In this document: one piece after another, positions 33,330 through 42,509 of the stretch
How positions within the stretch are numbered: position 1 is the first letter of the stretch
Layout: each line of letters begins with the position of its first letter
NCBI RefSeq assembly: GCF_011300215.1
Contig: NZ_CP049866.1
Coordinates: 1,240,001-1,304,000 of the forward strand
Length of the DNA: 64,000 bases
Direction: 5' to 3'
Source: Nocardioides piscis
Lineage (GTDB): Bacteria > Actinomycetota > Actinomycetes > Propionibacteriales > Nocardioidaceae
Notes under the pieces: model-generated
The model's input: only the letters and a program-made list of their open reading frames with translations
Told to the model about the DNA's origin: nothing
The model's database searches: none
Made by a program: the position numbers and the translations under genes

Positions 33330-36300
33330 TCAGATGTCGAAGAGCGAGCCCGAGCTGTTGATGTCCACGTCCGACTTCGGCTTGGGCGAGTCGCTCGCCG
33401 ACTTCGTCGGCGCGGCGGGTGCACTCTCCGGTTCGGCCTCCGGTGCAACTTCGGGTTCCGCAGCCTCCGGCGCCGCAGCCTCGGGCTCCGCAGCCTCGGC
33501 CTCTGCAGCCTCGGGCTCTGCAGCCTCGGGCTCTGCAGCCTCGGGCTCTGCAGCCTCGGGCTCTGCAGCCTCGGTGTCGTCGTCGGTGAAGGTGGCTGCC
33601 TGGCTCAACGCGGCGCCGCCAGCCAGGCCGTCGGCAGCAGGCTCGGGCGCGGCCTCGGCCTCGGCCTCGGCCTCCGGTTCCGGTTCCGGTTCGGGCTTCG
33701 CCTCGGGCTCGGGCTTCGCCTCGGGCTCGGGCTCAGGAGCCGGCTTGGCCGCAGCGGGCGCAGGCTCGGGGGCCGCCAGGTCGAAGAGCGAATCACCGTC
33801 GGGGATCGACGTGGCCGGGGCGCTTGTCCCGCCGGAGGCCGTCGCGGCGGGCGCCGCCTTCTCCTCGGGCTCCGCCTTCTCCTCGGGCTCCGCCTTCTCC
33901 TCGGGCTCCGGCGTGGATTCGGGCTCCGATTCGGGCTCCGGCTCCGGCTTGGAGTCCGCCTTGGGCTCCGCGGGAGCAGCCAGGTCGAAGAGCGACCCAC
34001 CGCTGCCGAGGTCGTCGGCTGGCGCAGCCGGCTTCGCCTCGGTCTTCACCTCGGGCTCGGGCCTGGAGTCTGCCTCCACCTCAGGCTCGGCCGCGGGCTC
34101 AGCCTCGGGCTTGGAGTCCGCCTTCGGCGCGGGCGCGGCCTTCTTCGCCGGGGTGTCGTCGGCTGCGAGGTCGAAGAGCGAACCGCCGGCGCCCGGATCG
34201 ACCTTCGTCGCCGGCTCCGCCGTCTCGGTCTGGGGCTCCTCGGCCGGCTCCGATGCCTTCGACTCTGCAGCCTTGGGCGCGGGTGCCGGGGTGTCGAACA
34301 GCGACGACCCGCCGGAGTCCTTGGCCGGAGTCTTCGTCTCGGGCGTCTCGGGCTCCGGGGTGTCGAAGAGCGAGGAACCACCGGAGGCCTTGGCGGCCGG
34401 ACCGACGTCGGCGGTCTCGGTGACGGTCTCGTCGGTGACGGTCACGTCGCCGGCCTCGGGCTCGTCCTTGGTCGCGACGTCGGCATCGGCGGTCGAAGCG
34501 GCCGAGGAGGACGTGGCAGCTGCCGCAGCGGCGACCTTCTTCTTCTCGCTCGGCGCTGCCTTGGTGGCCGACTCGCCCTTGACCGACGCGAGCAGCATCT
34601 GCGCCACGTCGAGGACCTCGACCTCCTCGCGGGCGCCGCCGTTGGCCTGCTCGGCCGTCAACCCGTCGGAGAGCATGACGCGGCAGAAGGGACAGCCCAC
34701 CGCGATCTGGTCGGCCCCGGTGCCGACGGCCTCCTTGGTGCGGTTGACGTTGATCCGCTCACCGATGTTCTCCTCCATCCACATGCGGGCACCACCGGCG
34801 CCGCAGCAGAAGGACTTCTCGGAGTTGCGCTCCATCTCGACGTACTCGGCGCCCGGCAGGATCTCCAGCAGCTCGCGCGGCGGGGAGTAGACCTGGTTGT
34901 GACGGCCGAGGAAGCACGGGTCGTGGTAGGTGATCGAGCGCTTCGCGGCGCCCGCACCCTCCTTGACCGGGGTCAGCTTGCCCTCGCGCACGAGGCGGTT
35001 GAGCAGCTGGGTGTGGTGCACGACCTCGAGCTCGATGCCGAAGTCCTTGTATTCGTTCTTGAGCGTGTTGAAGCAGTGGGCGCAGGTCGAGACGACCTTC
35101 TTGACCTTGAACTCCTTGAAGGTCTCGATGTTCTGCTGCGCGAGGCCCTGGAAGACGAACTCGTTGCCGGCGCGACGGGCAGGGTCGCCGGTGCAGGTCT
35201 CACCGTTTCCGAGCACCCCGAAGGAGATCCCGGCCATGTTCAGGAGCTCGGCGACGGCTCGCGTCGTCTTCTTGGCGCGGTCCTCGTAGGCGCCGGCGCA
35301 GCCGACCCAGAACAGCCAGTCGACGGACTCCAGCGACTCGAGGTCCTCACCGACGACGGGGACGTCGAAGTCGAGGCCCTTGGCCCAGTCCATGCGCGCC
35401 GAGGACGACATGTTCCACGGGTTGCCCTTGTTCTCCAGGCCCTTGAACAGGCCGTTGAGCTCGGCTGGGAAGTTGGACTCGACGAGCACCTGGTAGCGGC
35501 GCATGTCCATGATGTGGTCGACGTGCTCGATGTCGACGGGGCACTGCTGGACGCAGGCACCACACGAGGTGCAGGACCACAGGACGTCCTCGTCGATGAC
35601 GAAGTCGGCGCCCTCGGGGTTGTAGAACCACTCCTTGTCGCCCGAGCCGATCAGCGACTTCTCCGCAACGGCGACCCCACCCTCGCCGGTGTCGCTGGTG
35701 CTGCTGCCGGGCGCGGTCTTGGCGCCGGCCTTCTCATAGGCGTGGTCGCGCAGCCCCATGATCAGGAGCTTGGGGGAGAGAGGCTTCTCGGTGTTCCACG
35801 CCGGGCACTGCGACTGGCAACGGCCACACTCGGTGCAGGTCGTGAAGTCGAGGATGCCCTTCCACGAGAAGTCCTCCGCCGAGCCCACACCCAGGACCGA
35901 CTCCTCGTCGAGGTCGTCGATGTCGTCGAGGGTGACCGGCTTGCCGGCCGACATGAGGGGCTTCATCGCGCCGAGCGCGGTGCTGCCGTCGGACTCGCGC
36001 TTGAAGAAGATGTTGAACCACGCGGTGAACCGGTGCCAGGCGATGCCCATGGTGATGTTGCGCGCGATCACCATCAGCCAGATCATCGCGAGCGCGATCT
36101 TGAACGTCGCGATGATGTAGATGAGGTTCTCGAGCGAGGTGACGTTGGAGGGATAGATCGCGTCGCCGAGGAAGGACGAGAACGGGTAGTGGATCCGGCC
36201 GGCGCCCTTGTCGAGCTTCCACTCGGCCGCGCGGACGAACAGGATCGCCGCGCCCTCGAGCAGCGCCAGCGCCTCGACGAAGTAGGCCTGCCAGAAGGTG

Positions 36301-36740
36301 GAGCCGAAGAACCGGCTGTTGCGTCCCTCGCGGCGGGGGTGGTGCCTCTGCCGATAGATGATCAGGAAGACGATGCCGATCGTGCTGAGGGCGCCGATGA
36401 CCTCCATCAGCCACTCGAACGGCACCCAGTGGCCGACGATCGGATAGGCGAAGTCGGGCTTGAACAGCTGGAAGTAGGCAGCGAGCACCGCGGTGCTGAG
36501 GAGCAGGAACGCCATGTAGACGAACCAGTGCATGATCCCGACCCAGTGCCACTGGAGCATCCGCGTGTGGAGGAAGGTCTCCTTCAGCATCGTCACCGCG
36601 CGAGCGGCGGGGTTGTCGGCACGGCCGGGCGCGGGCTGGCCGCTCCGGATGACGGCCAGCATCTTTCGTACGGCGGGGACCAACAGCGCCAGGGCGGCGA
36701 TGGTGAGGCCGAACGAGACGACGATCGCGGCGATCTGCAT
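33330..36740 (-). CDS. EtfD-like membrane ETF:quinone oxidoreductase (heterodisulfide-reductase type) with long repeat tail
   Basis: About 1136 residues from the ATG at 36740 (AGAGGAG 10 nt upstream); a GTG at 36761 is the alternative. N-terminal membrane part with about six helices (QIAAIVVSFGLTIAALALLV, WFVYMAFLLLSTAVLAAYF and others). Two 4Fe-4S motifs, CTECGRCQSQCP and CTSCGACVQQCP. Two CCG-type cysteine domains (VGCAGAYEDR; CFLGRHN, CCGAGGARMW). Layout matches mycobacterial EtfD (Rv0338c), which takes electrons from acyl-CoA dehydrogenase/ETF to menaquinone. The last 400 residues are disordered Ala/Pro/Glu with six SLFD motifs. Shares an operator-like site with fadE. Confidence 0.9.
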   Translation of the reverse strand: MQIAAIVVSFGLTIAALALLVPAVRKMLAVIRSGQPAPGRADNPAARAVTMLKETFLHTRMLQWHWVGIMHWFVYMAFLLLSTAVLAAYFQLFKPDFAYPIVGHWVPFEWLMEVIGALSTIGIVFLIIYRQRHHPRREGRNSRFFGSTFWQAYFVEALALLEGAAILFVRAAEWKLDKGAGRIHYPFSSFLGDAIYPSNVTSLENLIYIIATFKIALAMIWLMVIARNITMGIAWHRFTAWFNIFFKRESDGSTALGAMKPLMSAGKPVTLDDIDDLDEESVLGVGSAEDFSWKGILDFTTCTECGRCQSQCPAWNTEKPLSPKLLIMGLRDHAYEKAGAKTAPGSSTSDTGEGGVAVAEKSLIGSGDKEWFYNPEGADFVIDEDVLWSCTSCGACVQQCPVDIEHVDHIMDMRRYQVLVESNFPAELNGLFKGLENKGNPWNMSSSARMDWAKGLDFDVPVVGEDLESLESVDWLFWVGCAGAYEDRAKKTTRAVAELLNMAGISFGVLGNGETCTGDPARRAGNEFVFQGLAQQNIETFKEFKVKKVVSTCAHCFNTLKNEYKDFGIELEVVHHTQLLNRLVREGKLTPVKEGAGAAKRSITYHDPCFLGRHNQVYSPPRELLEILPGAEYVEMERNSEKSFCCGAGGARMWMEENIGERINVNRTKEAVGTGADQIAVGCPFCRVMLSDGLTAEQANGGAREEVEVLDVAQMLLASVKGESATKAAPSEKKKVAAAAAATSSSAASTADADVATKDEPEAGDVTVTDETVTETADVGPAAKASGGSSLFDTPEPETPETKTPAKDSGGSSLFDTPAPAPKAAESKASEPAEEPQTETAEPATKVDPGAGGSLFDLAADDTPAKKAAPAPKADSKPEAEPAAEPEVEADSRPEPEVKTEAKPAAPADDLGSGGSLFDLAAPAEPKADSKPEPEPESEPESTPEPEEKAEPEEKAEPEEKAAPAATASGGTSAPATSIPDGDSLFDLAAPEPAPAAAKPAPEPEPEAKPEPEAKPEPEPEPEAEAEAEAAPEPAADGLAGGAALSQAATFTDDDTEAAEPEAAEPEAAEPEAAEPEAAEAEAAEPEAAAPEAAEPEVAPEAEPESAPAAPTKSASDSPKPKSDVDINSSGSLFDI

Positions 36741-36833
36741 GAGGGACAGGCTCCTCTTCACATGGGTGTGTCTGCGCGGAGCCTATGACCCCGGGGGAGG
36801 GGTGGCATGGGACCTACGCGAGTGCGGACAATC

Positions 36834-36848
36834 CTACCCGCAGGTAAC
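36834..36848 (-). promoter_or_regulatory. Candidate fatty-acid operator upstream of etfD-like gene
   Basis: GTTACCTGCGGGTAG on the gene strand, 94 bp before the start. The inner 12 bp (TACCTGCGGGTA) are near-palindromic and overlap a TAGGAT -10. Same motif class as at 24512. Confidence 0.5.
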
Positions 36849-36897
36849 TTGAGCAGGTCGCCGATGTGAGCCGTCTGACTCGCGACCCGAGGGTGGG

Positions 36898-39345
36898 TCA
36901 GCGTCGCCGTACGTCGACGACACGACCACTGCGACCGAGCTCCACCCGCAGCACGACCTTGCGGTCGCCGCCCGTGCGGGCGCAGTAGGTGAACGTGTCG
37001 CCGAGCCGCTCGTAGGGCTGGCCGACGCGGAACAGCAGCCGCTTGGTCGACGTCCCCGGTCGGGCCAGCCGTAGGAACCGCGAGACCTTCTTGCGCAGTC
37101 CGGGGTTGCGGCACGAGTCGGCGGCCACCCCCTCGGCGCGCTCCCACGTCTGGAGGTAGGCCTCGGCGCCGCGCAGCATGTCGTCCTTGATCGCGTCTCC
37201 CTCGGCGCCGGCGACCTTCGAGATGTCCTCGATCCAGTCGGGGTAGAGGCCGTACTGCGCGACCCCGTCGATGTTGAGGTCGTAGACCCGTTGGCCGGCG
37301 CGCTGCTTGGCGACCTTGACCCCGTTGAAGCCGGTGAAGGGGTAGCTGACCGGGTTGGGCACGTCGGCACCACGTGGGTTGCCCTGGGCTCCGAGGCCGT
37401 TGATGTCGGCGCCGTACCCGAAGCCGAAGTAGTAGCGCTCGTCCGCCCACCCGAGGTGACGCCGCCACTTGGCCACGAAGCCCGTCGAGTCGCCTGCGTA
37501 TGGCGCGACGTAGCCGCCGAGGGCATAGATCCGCGGGTAGGCGTCCGGGGTCGACCACGAGTGGCTGGACAGCGCTCCGGGATAGCGCCGCGCCTCGAGC
37601 CGGTCGAGGAGGGCGTCGCGGGCCTTGACGCTCATGTGGTCGGGGTCGATCAGCATGTGCTTGTCGGCGAGCCGGTCGACCAGGTGGGCGCCGAGGCCCG
37701 TCAGCCCGCGGGTGTTGCAGTGCATCGGTGTGCCGTAGAGCGGAAGGGCGGCGAGGTTGAGCAGACCGCTGACCTGCCCGACGGCGCCGAAGAGCGCGTC
37801 CTGCTGGCCGGCGCTGATGTCGGGGGCCGCGAGCTGCGTCTTGTCCGCGCTCTCGCCGTCGGCCGGCTCGCAGTGCCGCATGTCCCAGTAGGAGGCCGTC
37901 TCGAGGAAGTTGGCGGCGTTGACGACGACGCCGGTCTCGCCGTTGTCGCCGGCCACCCCGGACAGTGCGTTGTCGAACTTGTTGACGAGCTCCATCTGGC
38001 GTACGCCGAGCTCGTGCATCTCGTCGAGCTGCTGGTCGATGCCGGCTGGGTCGCACTGGTTGACGTCGCCGGTCGGCACCTTCTTGTAGGTGCAGCCGAA
38101 GGGCACGCTGGTCTCGATGCCCATCACCACGGCGAGCTTGCCGGCGTTGATCACGCGACGCGCCTGCCAGGGGGAGCGGACGATGCGATACCAGCCGCGG
38201 CCTGGGCCGCCTGCCTGTGCGTCGATGTAGTCCTGGAGCTCATACATCCGCTTGGCCTGCAGCCGCAGCGAGTCCATGTCGTCGCAGGAGTTCTTCTTGA
38301 GCGGATAGAGCTCGCACAGCTTGTTGTTCTCGACGAGCAGGTTGACGAAGATCCGCTGGCCGGCACGCCAGGAGCGCTCGAGCCACTTGTAGTAGGTGCC
38401 TTCGTGGGTCAAGGACTCCGGCGCCGGCCAGTCCTTGAAGGTCGGCCAGCCGACCGGGTCGTGGCCCGGCTTTCCGCCCAGTGCGGTCTCGAGGGCGGCG
38501 CCGTAGCCGTCGGTGGCGGAGTGGTCGGGGCAGTCGACCAGCGCGAGCTCGGGGCCGTAGGGATGCCACGGGCGGCCGCAGTGGACGGCTCCGCCGAGGA
38601 ACTCGAACGCCATGCCGTGGGTGTGCGCGTCGACATATCCGCGCACCTCCTGGAACGGAGTGACACCGGCGTGCGGACGTCCCTTCACGCCGACCTGCGA
38701 CTCCGCATATCCCGGGCAGCCGCGGGCGACGCGCAGGCGGAACGACGACTTGTCGTCGACCGTGAGGGCCCTGCCCTGGGCGGTGAGGCGCATCCGGCGG
38801 CCCGCCTGGGTGGCGACCCACTCGGTGCTGGGCGAGGGCTGGGCGCTGCGGCTCCCGTCGGCGGCGAGGAAGGCGCGGTCGCGGTCGATCAGCAGATAGC
38901 TCCCCAGCCGGGTGGCCCGGAAGCGGACCGGCTCACCACCGCGGAGGAGCGTGTAGCAGCCTCCCGCCATCGCGTAGCGGTTCGCAGGGGTCCGGGTGCG
39001 CTTGGGCCTGACCGGGACCGTGGTCAGCCGTGGGTCGCGGAGCCGGCGCTGCGAGGCGACGTATGCCGCGGCGTCCCGGGCCTCCCGGCGGCTGGTCGGG
39101 TCCTCGGTGGCGGCTGAGACCGTGCCGCCCCGCGAGATCGCGTTCTTGCTCTCGGGGTCGCCGTGGTCGTGGTCGTGCCCGTCATCGGCGAGCGCGGGGG
39201 TGCTGCCTGCTTCGAGCGACGTGCGGAGGGCGCCGGTCGCGGGCGCGACGGAGTCGGGCAGCACGAGGGCGGTGGCGACCAGCGCACTCGCGACGAGGGC
39301 AGCGGCGACGAGCCGGCGGATGGACCGGCGGGGGCTGGTGTGCAC
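36898..39345 (-). CDS. Large secreted amidohydrolase/membrane-dipeptidase-like protein
   Basis: 815 residues, GTG at 39345 with GGGAGG 6 nt upstream. Signal peptide with RRSIRRLV before the hydrophobic run (possible Tat type). Residues 50-230 look like a beta-rich region ahead of a TIM-barrel: YVDAHTHGMAFEFLGG (HxH metal pair), VVMGIETSVPFGC, QMELVNKFDN, HMLIDPDHMSVKARDALLD (DxDH) and LSSHSWSTPD, in the order seen in M19/amidohydrolase barrels. Ends with a small beta domain of about 90 residues. Likely an extracellular metal-dependent hydrolase; substrate unknown. Confidence 0.75.
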   Translation of the reverse strand: MHTSPRRSIRRLVAAALVASALVATALVLPDSVAPATGALRTSLEAGSTPALADDGHDHDHGDPESKNAISRGGTVSAATEDPTSRREARDAAAYVASQRRLRDPRLTTVPVRPKRTRTPANRYAMAGGCYTLLRGGEPVRFRATRLGSYLLIDRDRAFLAADGSRSAQPSPSTEWVATQAGRRMRLTAQGRALTVDDKSSFRLRVARGCPGYAESQVGVKGRPHAGVTPFQEVRGYVDAHTHGMAFEFLGGAVHCGRPWHPYGPELALVDCPDHSATDGYGAALETALGGKPGHDPVGWPTFKDWPAPESLTHEGTYYKWLERSWRAGQRIFVNLLVENNKLCELYPLKKNSCDDMDSLRLQAKRMYELQDYIDAQAGGPGRGWYRIVRSPWQARRVINAGKLAVVMGIETSVPFGCTYKKVPTGDVNQCDPAGIDQQLDEMHELGVRQMELVNKFDNALSGVAGDNGETGVVVNAANFLETASYWDMRHCEPADGESADKTQLAAPDISAGQQDALFGAVGQVSGLLNLAALPLYGTPMHCNTRGLTGLGAHLVDRLADKHMLIDPDHMSVKARDALLDRLEARRYPGALSSHSWSTPDAYPRIYALGGYVAPYAGDSTGFVAKWRRHLGWADERYYFGFGYGADINGLGAQGNPRGADVPNPVSYPFTGFNGVKVAKQRAGQRVYDLNIDGVAQYGLYPDWIEDISKVAGAEGDAIKDDMLRGAEAYLQTWERAEGVAADSCRNPGLRKKVSRFLRLARPGTSTKRLLFRVGQPYERLGDTFTYCARTGGDRKVVLRVELGRSGRVVDVRRR

Positions 39346-39403
39346 GGTGGACCTCCCAGGTTGTCACCGGACAACGAGGCTGCGTCGACACGGGTACGCC
39401 CGA

Positions 39404-40147
39404 TCATCCACCGAGACGGCGGGACAGGGAACCTGCAGTCGTTCGTACGGCGACGGCCGCCGCGTCGGGAGCCTCGCCCGTCGGGAACGTCACGGCGACG
39501 GCGGCGACCGGGTGGCCGTTGTGGTCCAGCACCGGCGCCGCCACACTGGCCAACCCCTCCGAGACGTCTCCGTCCTCGACGGCGTATCCCCGCTGGCGGG
39601 CCTCGCTCAGCAGGGTGCGCAGAGCGCTGAGCGAGGTGGGTCCGGTGCCGCGACGGTCGGCGAAGGCGGACCGGTCGGGATAGAGGGCCCGCACCTGCGA
39701 GGCGGGCAGCGCCATCAAGATGGCGCGCCCGCTCGCCGTCAGGTGTGACGGCAGCCGGACCCCCACGTCGGTGACCAGCGGCGGTCGACCGGGCGCTCGT
39801 TCCTCCAGCACGTAGAGGACGTCGCGCCCGTGCAGGACGGCCAGGTGACCGCCGTACCCCGTCTCGTCGACCAGGGCGGCGAGCGGGCGCCGGGCGATCC
39901 GTTGGAGGGGCTCCTGGCGTGCGAACCCGCTGCCGACCTCGAAGGCGGCCACCCCGAGGCCATAGCGTCGCTCGTCCTCGAGGTGGACCACGAAGCCCTC
40001 GTCGATCATCGTGTTGACGAGGTGGTAGGCCGTGCTGCGGGGCAGCTCGCAGGTGCGCGCGATCCGGTCGAGTGCCACGGGATCGGGCTGGCTGGCCAGG
40101 AACCGCAGCACGCGCAGGGCGCGCGCTGCGGCGGGGACCTGGCTCAT
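39404..40147 (-). CDS. IclR-family transcriptional regulator
   Basis: 247 residues. N-terminal winged helix (VALDRIARTCELPRSTAYHLVNTMIDEGFVVHLEDERRYGLG) and C-terminal IclR effector domain (RRPLAALVDETGYGGHLAVLHGRDVLYV, LPSHLTASGRAILMALP, GYAVEDGDVSEGLASVAAPVLDHNGHPVAAVAV). IclR proteins typically bind palindromes in front of catabolic genes. hutH begins 0.8 kb away, and the 16-bp palindrome shared by all hut units has the right form, making this the leading candidate hut regulator. This is inferred from position. Confidence 0.92.
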   Translation of the reverse strand: MSQVPAAARALRVLRFLASQPDPVALDRIARTCELPRSTAYHLVNTMIDEGFVVHLEDERRYGLGVAAFEVGSGFARQEPLQRIARRPLAALVDETGYGGHLAVLHGRDVLYVLEERAPGRPPLVTDVGVRLPSHLTASGRAILMALPASQVRALYPDRSAFADRRGTGPTSLSALRTLLSEARQRGYAVEDGDVSEGLASVAAPVLDHNGHPVAAVAVTFPTGEAPDAAAVAVRTTAGSLSRRLGG

Positions 40148-40153
40148 CTGCGA

Positions 40154-40762
40154 TCAGGCGCGGTGGGTGCCGCCGGTGCCGTCCTGATCACCACGGTGCG
40201 TGTCGTCGAGGATCGTGTCGGGGTCGTCGGTGCCGGTCGAGCCCTGGGTCGCGTGGGTCGAGCCATCGGCCGCGCTCGGCGTGCCGGTGGTCCCGGTGGT
40301 CCCGGTGGTCCCGGTCGTCCCGGTGGTCCCGGTGGTCCCGGTCGTGCCGGTCGTCCCGGTCGTGCCCTCCTGCGGAACGCTGCTCGGGCCGGCGGGCGTC
40401 GAGACCTGCGGCGTGTAGTCCTTGGCCTTGTGGTTGACGTTGGGGTCCAGGCGGTCGGCCTCGCGGATCCGGTCCTCCTGCGTCGCCTGGTGCTGGGCGA
40501 CCTCGGCCTTGGCCTCCTGGGCCCGACGCTCGGCACGCTCGGCCTCGAGGCGCGCGTGCTCGGCCTCCCGCTCCTGCTGCTCCGCCCGAGCCTGCGCGTC
40601 CGGCAGGCCCGCGGCCTCGACGTCGGCCTTCTGGCGCAGCTGCTCGGCCTGGGTCTGCCGCTCGGCGTGCTTCTTCTTGCGCGTCGCGGCCATGATCAGT
40701 CCGATCACGATCAGGACGGCGACGGCGATCACGATCGCCCAGATGATCTGCTCGGTGGTCAT
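40154..40762 (-). CDS. Membrane-anchored coiled-coil protein with Gly-Thr-Thr repeat
   Basis: 202 residues, ATG at 40762 with GGGAG upstream. A single N-terminal transmembrane helix (IIWAIVIAVAVLIVIGLIMAA) is followed by a Lys-rich stop, then an Ala/Glu/Gln/Arg coiled coil (HAERQTQAEQLRQKADVEAA, ARAEQQEREAEHARLEAERAE), then a low-complexity tail with about nine Gly-Thr-Thr units. Architecture suits a cytoplasmic scaffold at the membrane. No family recognised beyond similar actinobacterial hypothetical proteins. Confidence 0.72.
   Translation of the reverse strand: MTTEQIIWAIVIAVAVLIVIGLIMAATRKKKHAERQTQAEQLRQKADVEAAGLPDAQARAEQQEREAEHARLEAERAERRAQEAKAEVAQHQATQEDRIREADRLDPNVNHKAKDYTPQVSTPAGPSSVPQEGTTGTTGTTGTTGTTGTTGTTGTTGTTGTPSAADGSTHATQGSTGTDDPDTILDDTHRGDQDGTGGTHRA
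40282..40367 (-). repeat. 9-bp coding repeat (Gly-Thr-Thr)
   Basis: About nine 9-bp units reading GGTGGTCCC or GGTCGTCCC on the plus strand inside the coiled-coil protein gene. Length variation between strains would be expected. Confidence 0.85.
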
Positions 40763-40866
40763 CGTTGACTCCCTTGCTCCTGCGCGCGGCGACCTCGGTC
40801 GGTGCCGCGCAAGTCCCTTCACCGTGGCAGATCGCCATGCCAGAAGCCACCTCCCCGCGGGTGAAA

Positions 40867-40882
40867 GTCTCGTATCCAAGAC
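40867..40882. promoter_or_regulatory. hut operator site 1 (imperfect palindrome) upstream of hutH
   Basis: GTCTCGTATCCAAGAC, 14 of 16 positions matching the perfect palindrome found upstream of hutU and of the hutF-hutI unit; 55 bp before the hutH start. Confidence 0.72.
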
Positions 40883-40937
40883 ATTCGTGGCTGTCCCTGG
40901 CCTGTTGGCACGGCCGCAGTGGGCGTTTGATGAGGTC

Positions 40938-42491
40938 ATGAGCAATCGCCGCAGCATCACCGTGGGCACGGGCCCCGTCTCCTTCGTCGACCTGCTGGCC
41001 GTCGCGCGTGACGGCGCGGAGGTCCAGATCGGTGATGACGCCCTCAAGGCGATCGACCGGGCACGTGAAGTGGTCGAGGAGCTGGCGGCGGCACCGACCC
41101 CTGCCTATGGCATCTCGACCGGCTTCGGTGCCCTGGCGACGCGGCACATCCCCACGCCCATGCGGGCGCAGCTGCAGAAGTCGCTCGTGCGATCCCACGC
41201 CGCCGGGTCGGGGCCCGAGGTCGAGCGGGAGGTGGTGCGGGCGCTGATGCTGCTGCGCCTGTCCACCCTGACGACCGGGCACACCGGGATCCGCCGCGAG
41301 ACCGCACAGCTGCTCGCCGGCCTCCTCACCCACGGGATCACCCCGGTGGTGCGTGAGTACGGCTCGCTCGGCTGCTCCGGGGACCTCGCACCGCTGGCCC
41401 ACTGTGCCTTGGCGCTGATGGGGGAAGGTGAGGTCCGCGACGCGTCGGGAGACCTGATGCCGGCGGCGGACGCCCTGGTCGCAGCCGGACTGTCGCCGGT
41501 CGAGCTCGCGGCCAAGGAGGGCCTCGCGCTGATCAACGGCACCGACGGCATGCTGGGCATGCTCGTGATGGCCATCGCGGACCTGCGGATGCTGCTGCGC
41601 ACGGCCGACATCGCTGCGGCCATGAGCGTCGAGGGGCAGCTCGGCACCGACCGGGTCTTCGCCCCCGAGCTCCAGGCGATCCGCCCGCACCCCGGTCAGG
41701 CGCTCTCCGCCGCAAACCTGGTGGCACTGATGGCCGACTCGGCCATCGTCGCCTCCCACCGCACCGGTGACTGCAACCGCGTCCAGGACGCCTATTCGCT
41801 GCGCTGCTCGCCGCAGGTCCACGGTGCAGCGCGCGACACGGTGGAGTATGCCGCCGTGGTGGCCGGTCGAGAGCTGTCCTCGGCCGTCGACAACCCCGTC
41901 GTCCTGGCCGACGAGGGCCGGGTCGAGTCCAACGGCAACTTCCACGGAGCGCCGGTGGCCTACGTCCTCGACTTCCTCGCGATCGTCGCCGCCGACGTCG
42001 CCTCGATCAGCGAGCGACGTACGGACCGCTTCCTCGACAAGACCCGCAGCCACGGGCTGCACCCGTTCCTGGCCGACGACCCGGGCGTCGACTCGGGCCT
42101 GATGATCGCGCAGTACACCCAGGCGGCGGTGGTCTCGGAGCTCAAGCGGCTCGCCAACCCGGCCTCGGTCGACTCCATCCCGTCCAGCGCGATGCAGGAG
42201 GACCACGTCTCGATGGGCTGGTCGTCGGCTCGCAAGCTGCGTCGCTCGGTCGACGGCCTCGCCCGCGTCGTGGCCATCGAGGTGATGACCGCTGCTCGCG
42301 CACTGGACATGCGTGGGCCGCTGACGCCTTCGCCGGCGACCGCGGCCGTCGTGGCCACCCTCCGCGAGGCCGGCATCGCGGGTCCCGGACCCGACCGCCA
42401 CCTGTCCCCCGAGATCGAGGCAGCCGTCTCGCTCGTCCAGTCCGGCGCGGTGCTGGCCGCAGCCGAGTCGGTGGTCGGCGCGCTGGCCTGA
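40938..42491 (+). CDS. hutH: Histidine ammonia-lyase
   Basis: 517 residues from the ATG at 40938. MIO-forming site GSLGCSGDLAPLAH (CSG instead of the common ASG; still able to cyclise in principle). YGISTGFGALA, NGTDGMLGMLVMAIADL, QDAYSLRCSPQVHGAARD and GNFHGAPVAYVLDFLAI are standard HAL blocks. Converts L-histidine to urocanate and ammonia, first step of the hut pathway. A palindromic hut operator lies 55 bp upstream. Just before the start a mini-frame (ATG at 40930, three codons) ends in a TGA that overlaps the hutH ATG. Confidence 0.97.
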   Translation: MSNRRSITVGTGPVSFVDLLAVARDGAEVQIGDDALKAIDRAREVVEELAAAPTPAYGISTGFGALATRHIPTPMRAQLQKSLVRSHAAGSGPEVEREVVRALMLLRLSTLTTGHTGIRRETAQLLAGLLTHGITPVVREYGSLGCSGDLAPLAHCALALMGEGEVRDASGDLMPAADALVAAGLSPVELAAKEGLALINGTDGMLGMLVMAIADLRMLLRTADIAAAMSVEGQLGTDRVFAPELQAIRPHPGQALSAANLVALMADSAIVASHRTGDCNRVQDAYSLRCSPQVHGAARDTVEYAAVVAGRELSSAVDNPVVLADEGRVESNGNFHGAPVAYVLDFLAIVAADVASISERRTDRFLDKTRSHGLHPFLADDPGVDSGLMIAQYTQAAVVSELKRLANPASVDSIPSSAMQEDHVSMGWSSARKLRRSVDGLARVVAIEVMTAARALDMRGPLTPSPATAAVVATLREAGIAGPGPDRHLSPEIEAAVSLVQSGAVLAAAESVVGALA

Positions 42492-42509
42492 GCCCCGGAG
42501 CGGGGTGAT

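Noticed and set aside
33243..36788. 1181-residue plus-strand open frame antisense to the EtfD-like gene
   Set aside because: Low-complexity Arg/Leu/Gly/Val translation caused by GC-rich codons of the opposite strand. The minus-strand frame has clear Fe-S motifs and membrane helices.
40282..40367. CRISPR or tandem protein-binding array
   Set aside because: Nine-base units encode Gly-Thr-Thr in frame inside a coiled-coil protein.
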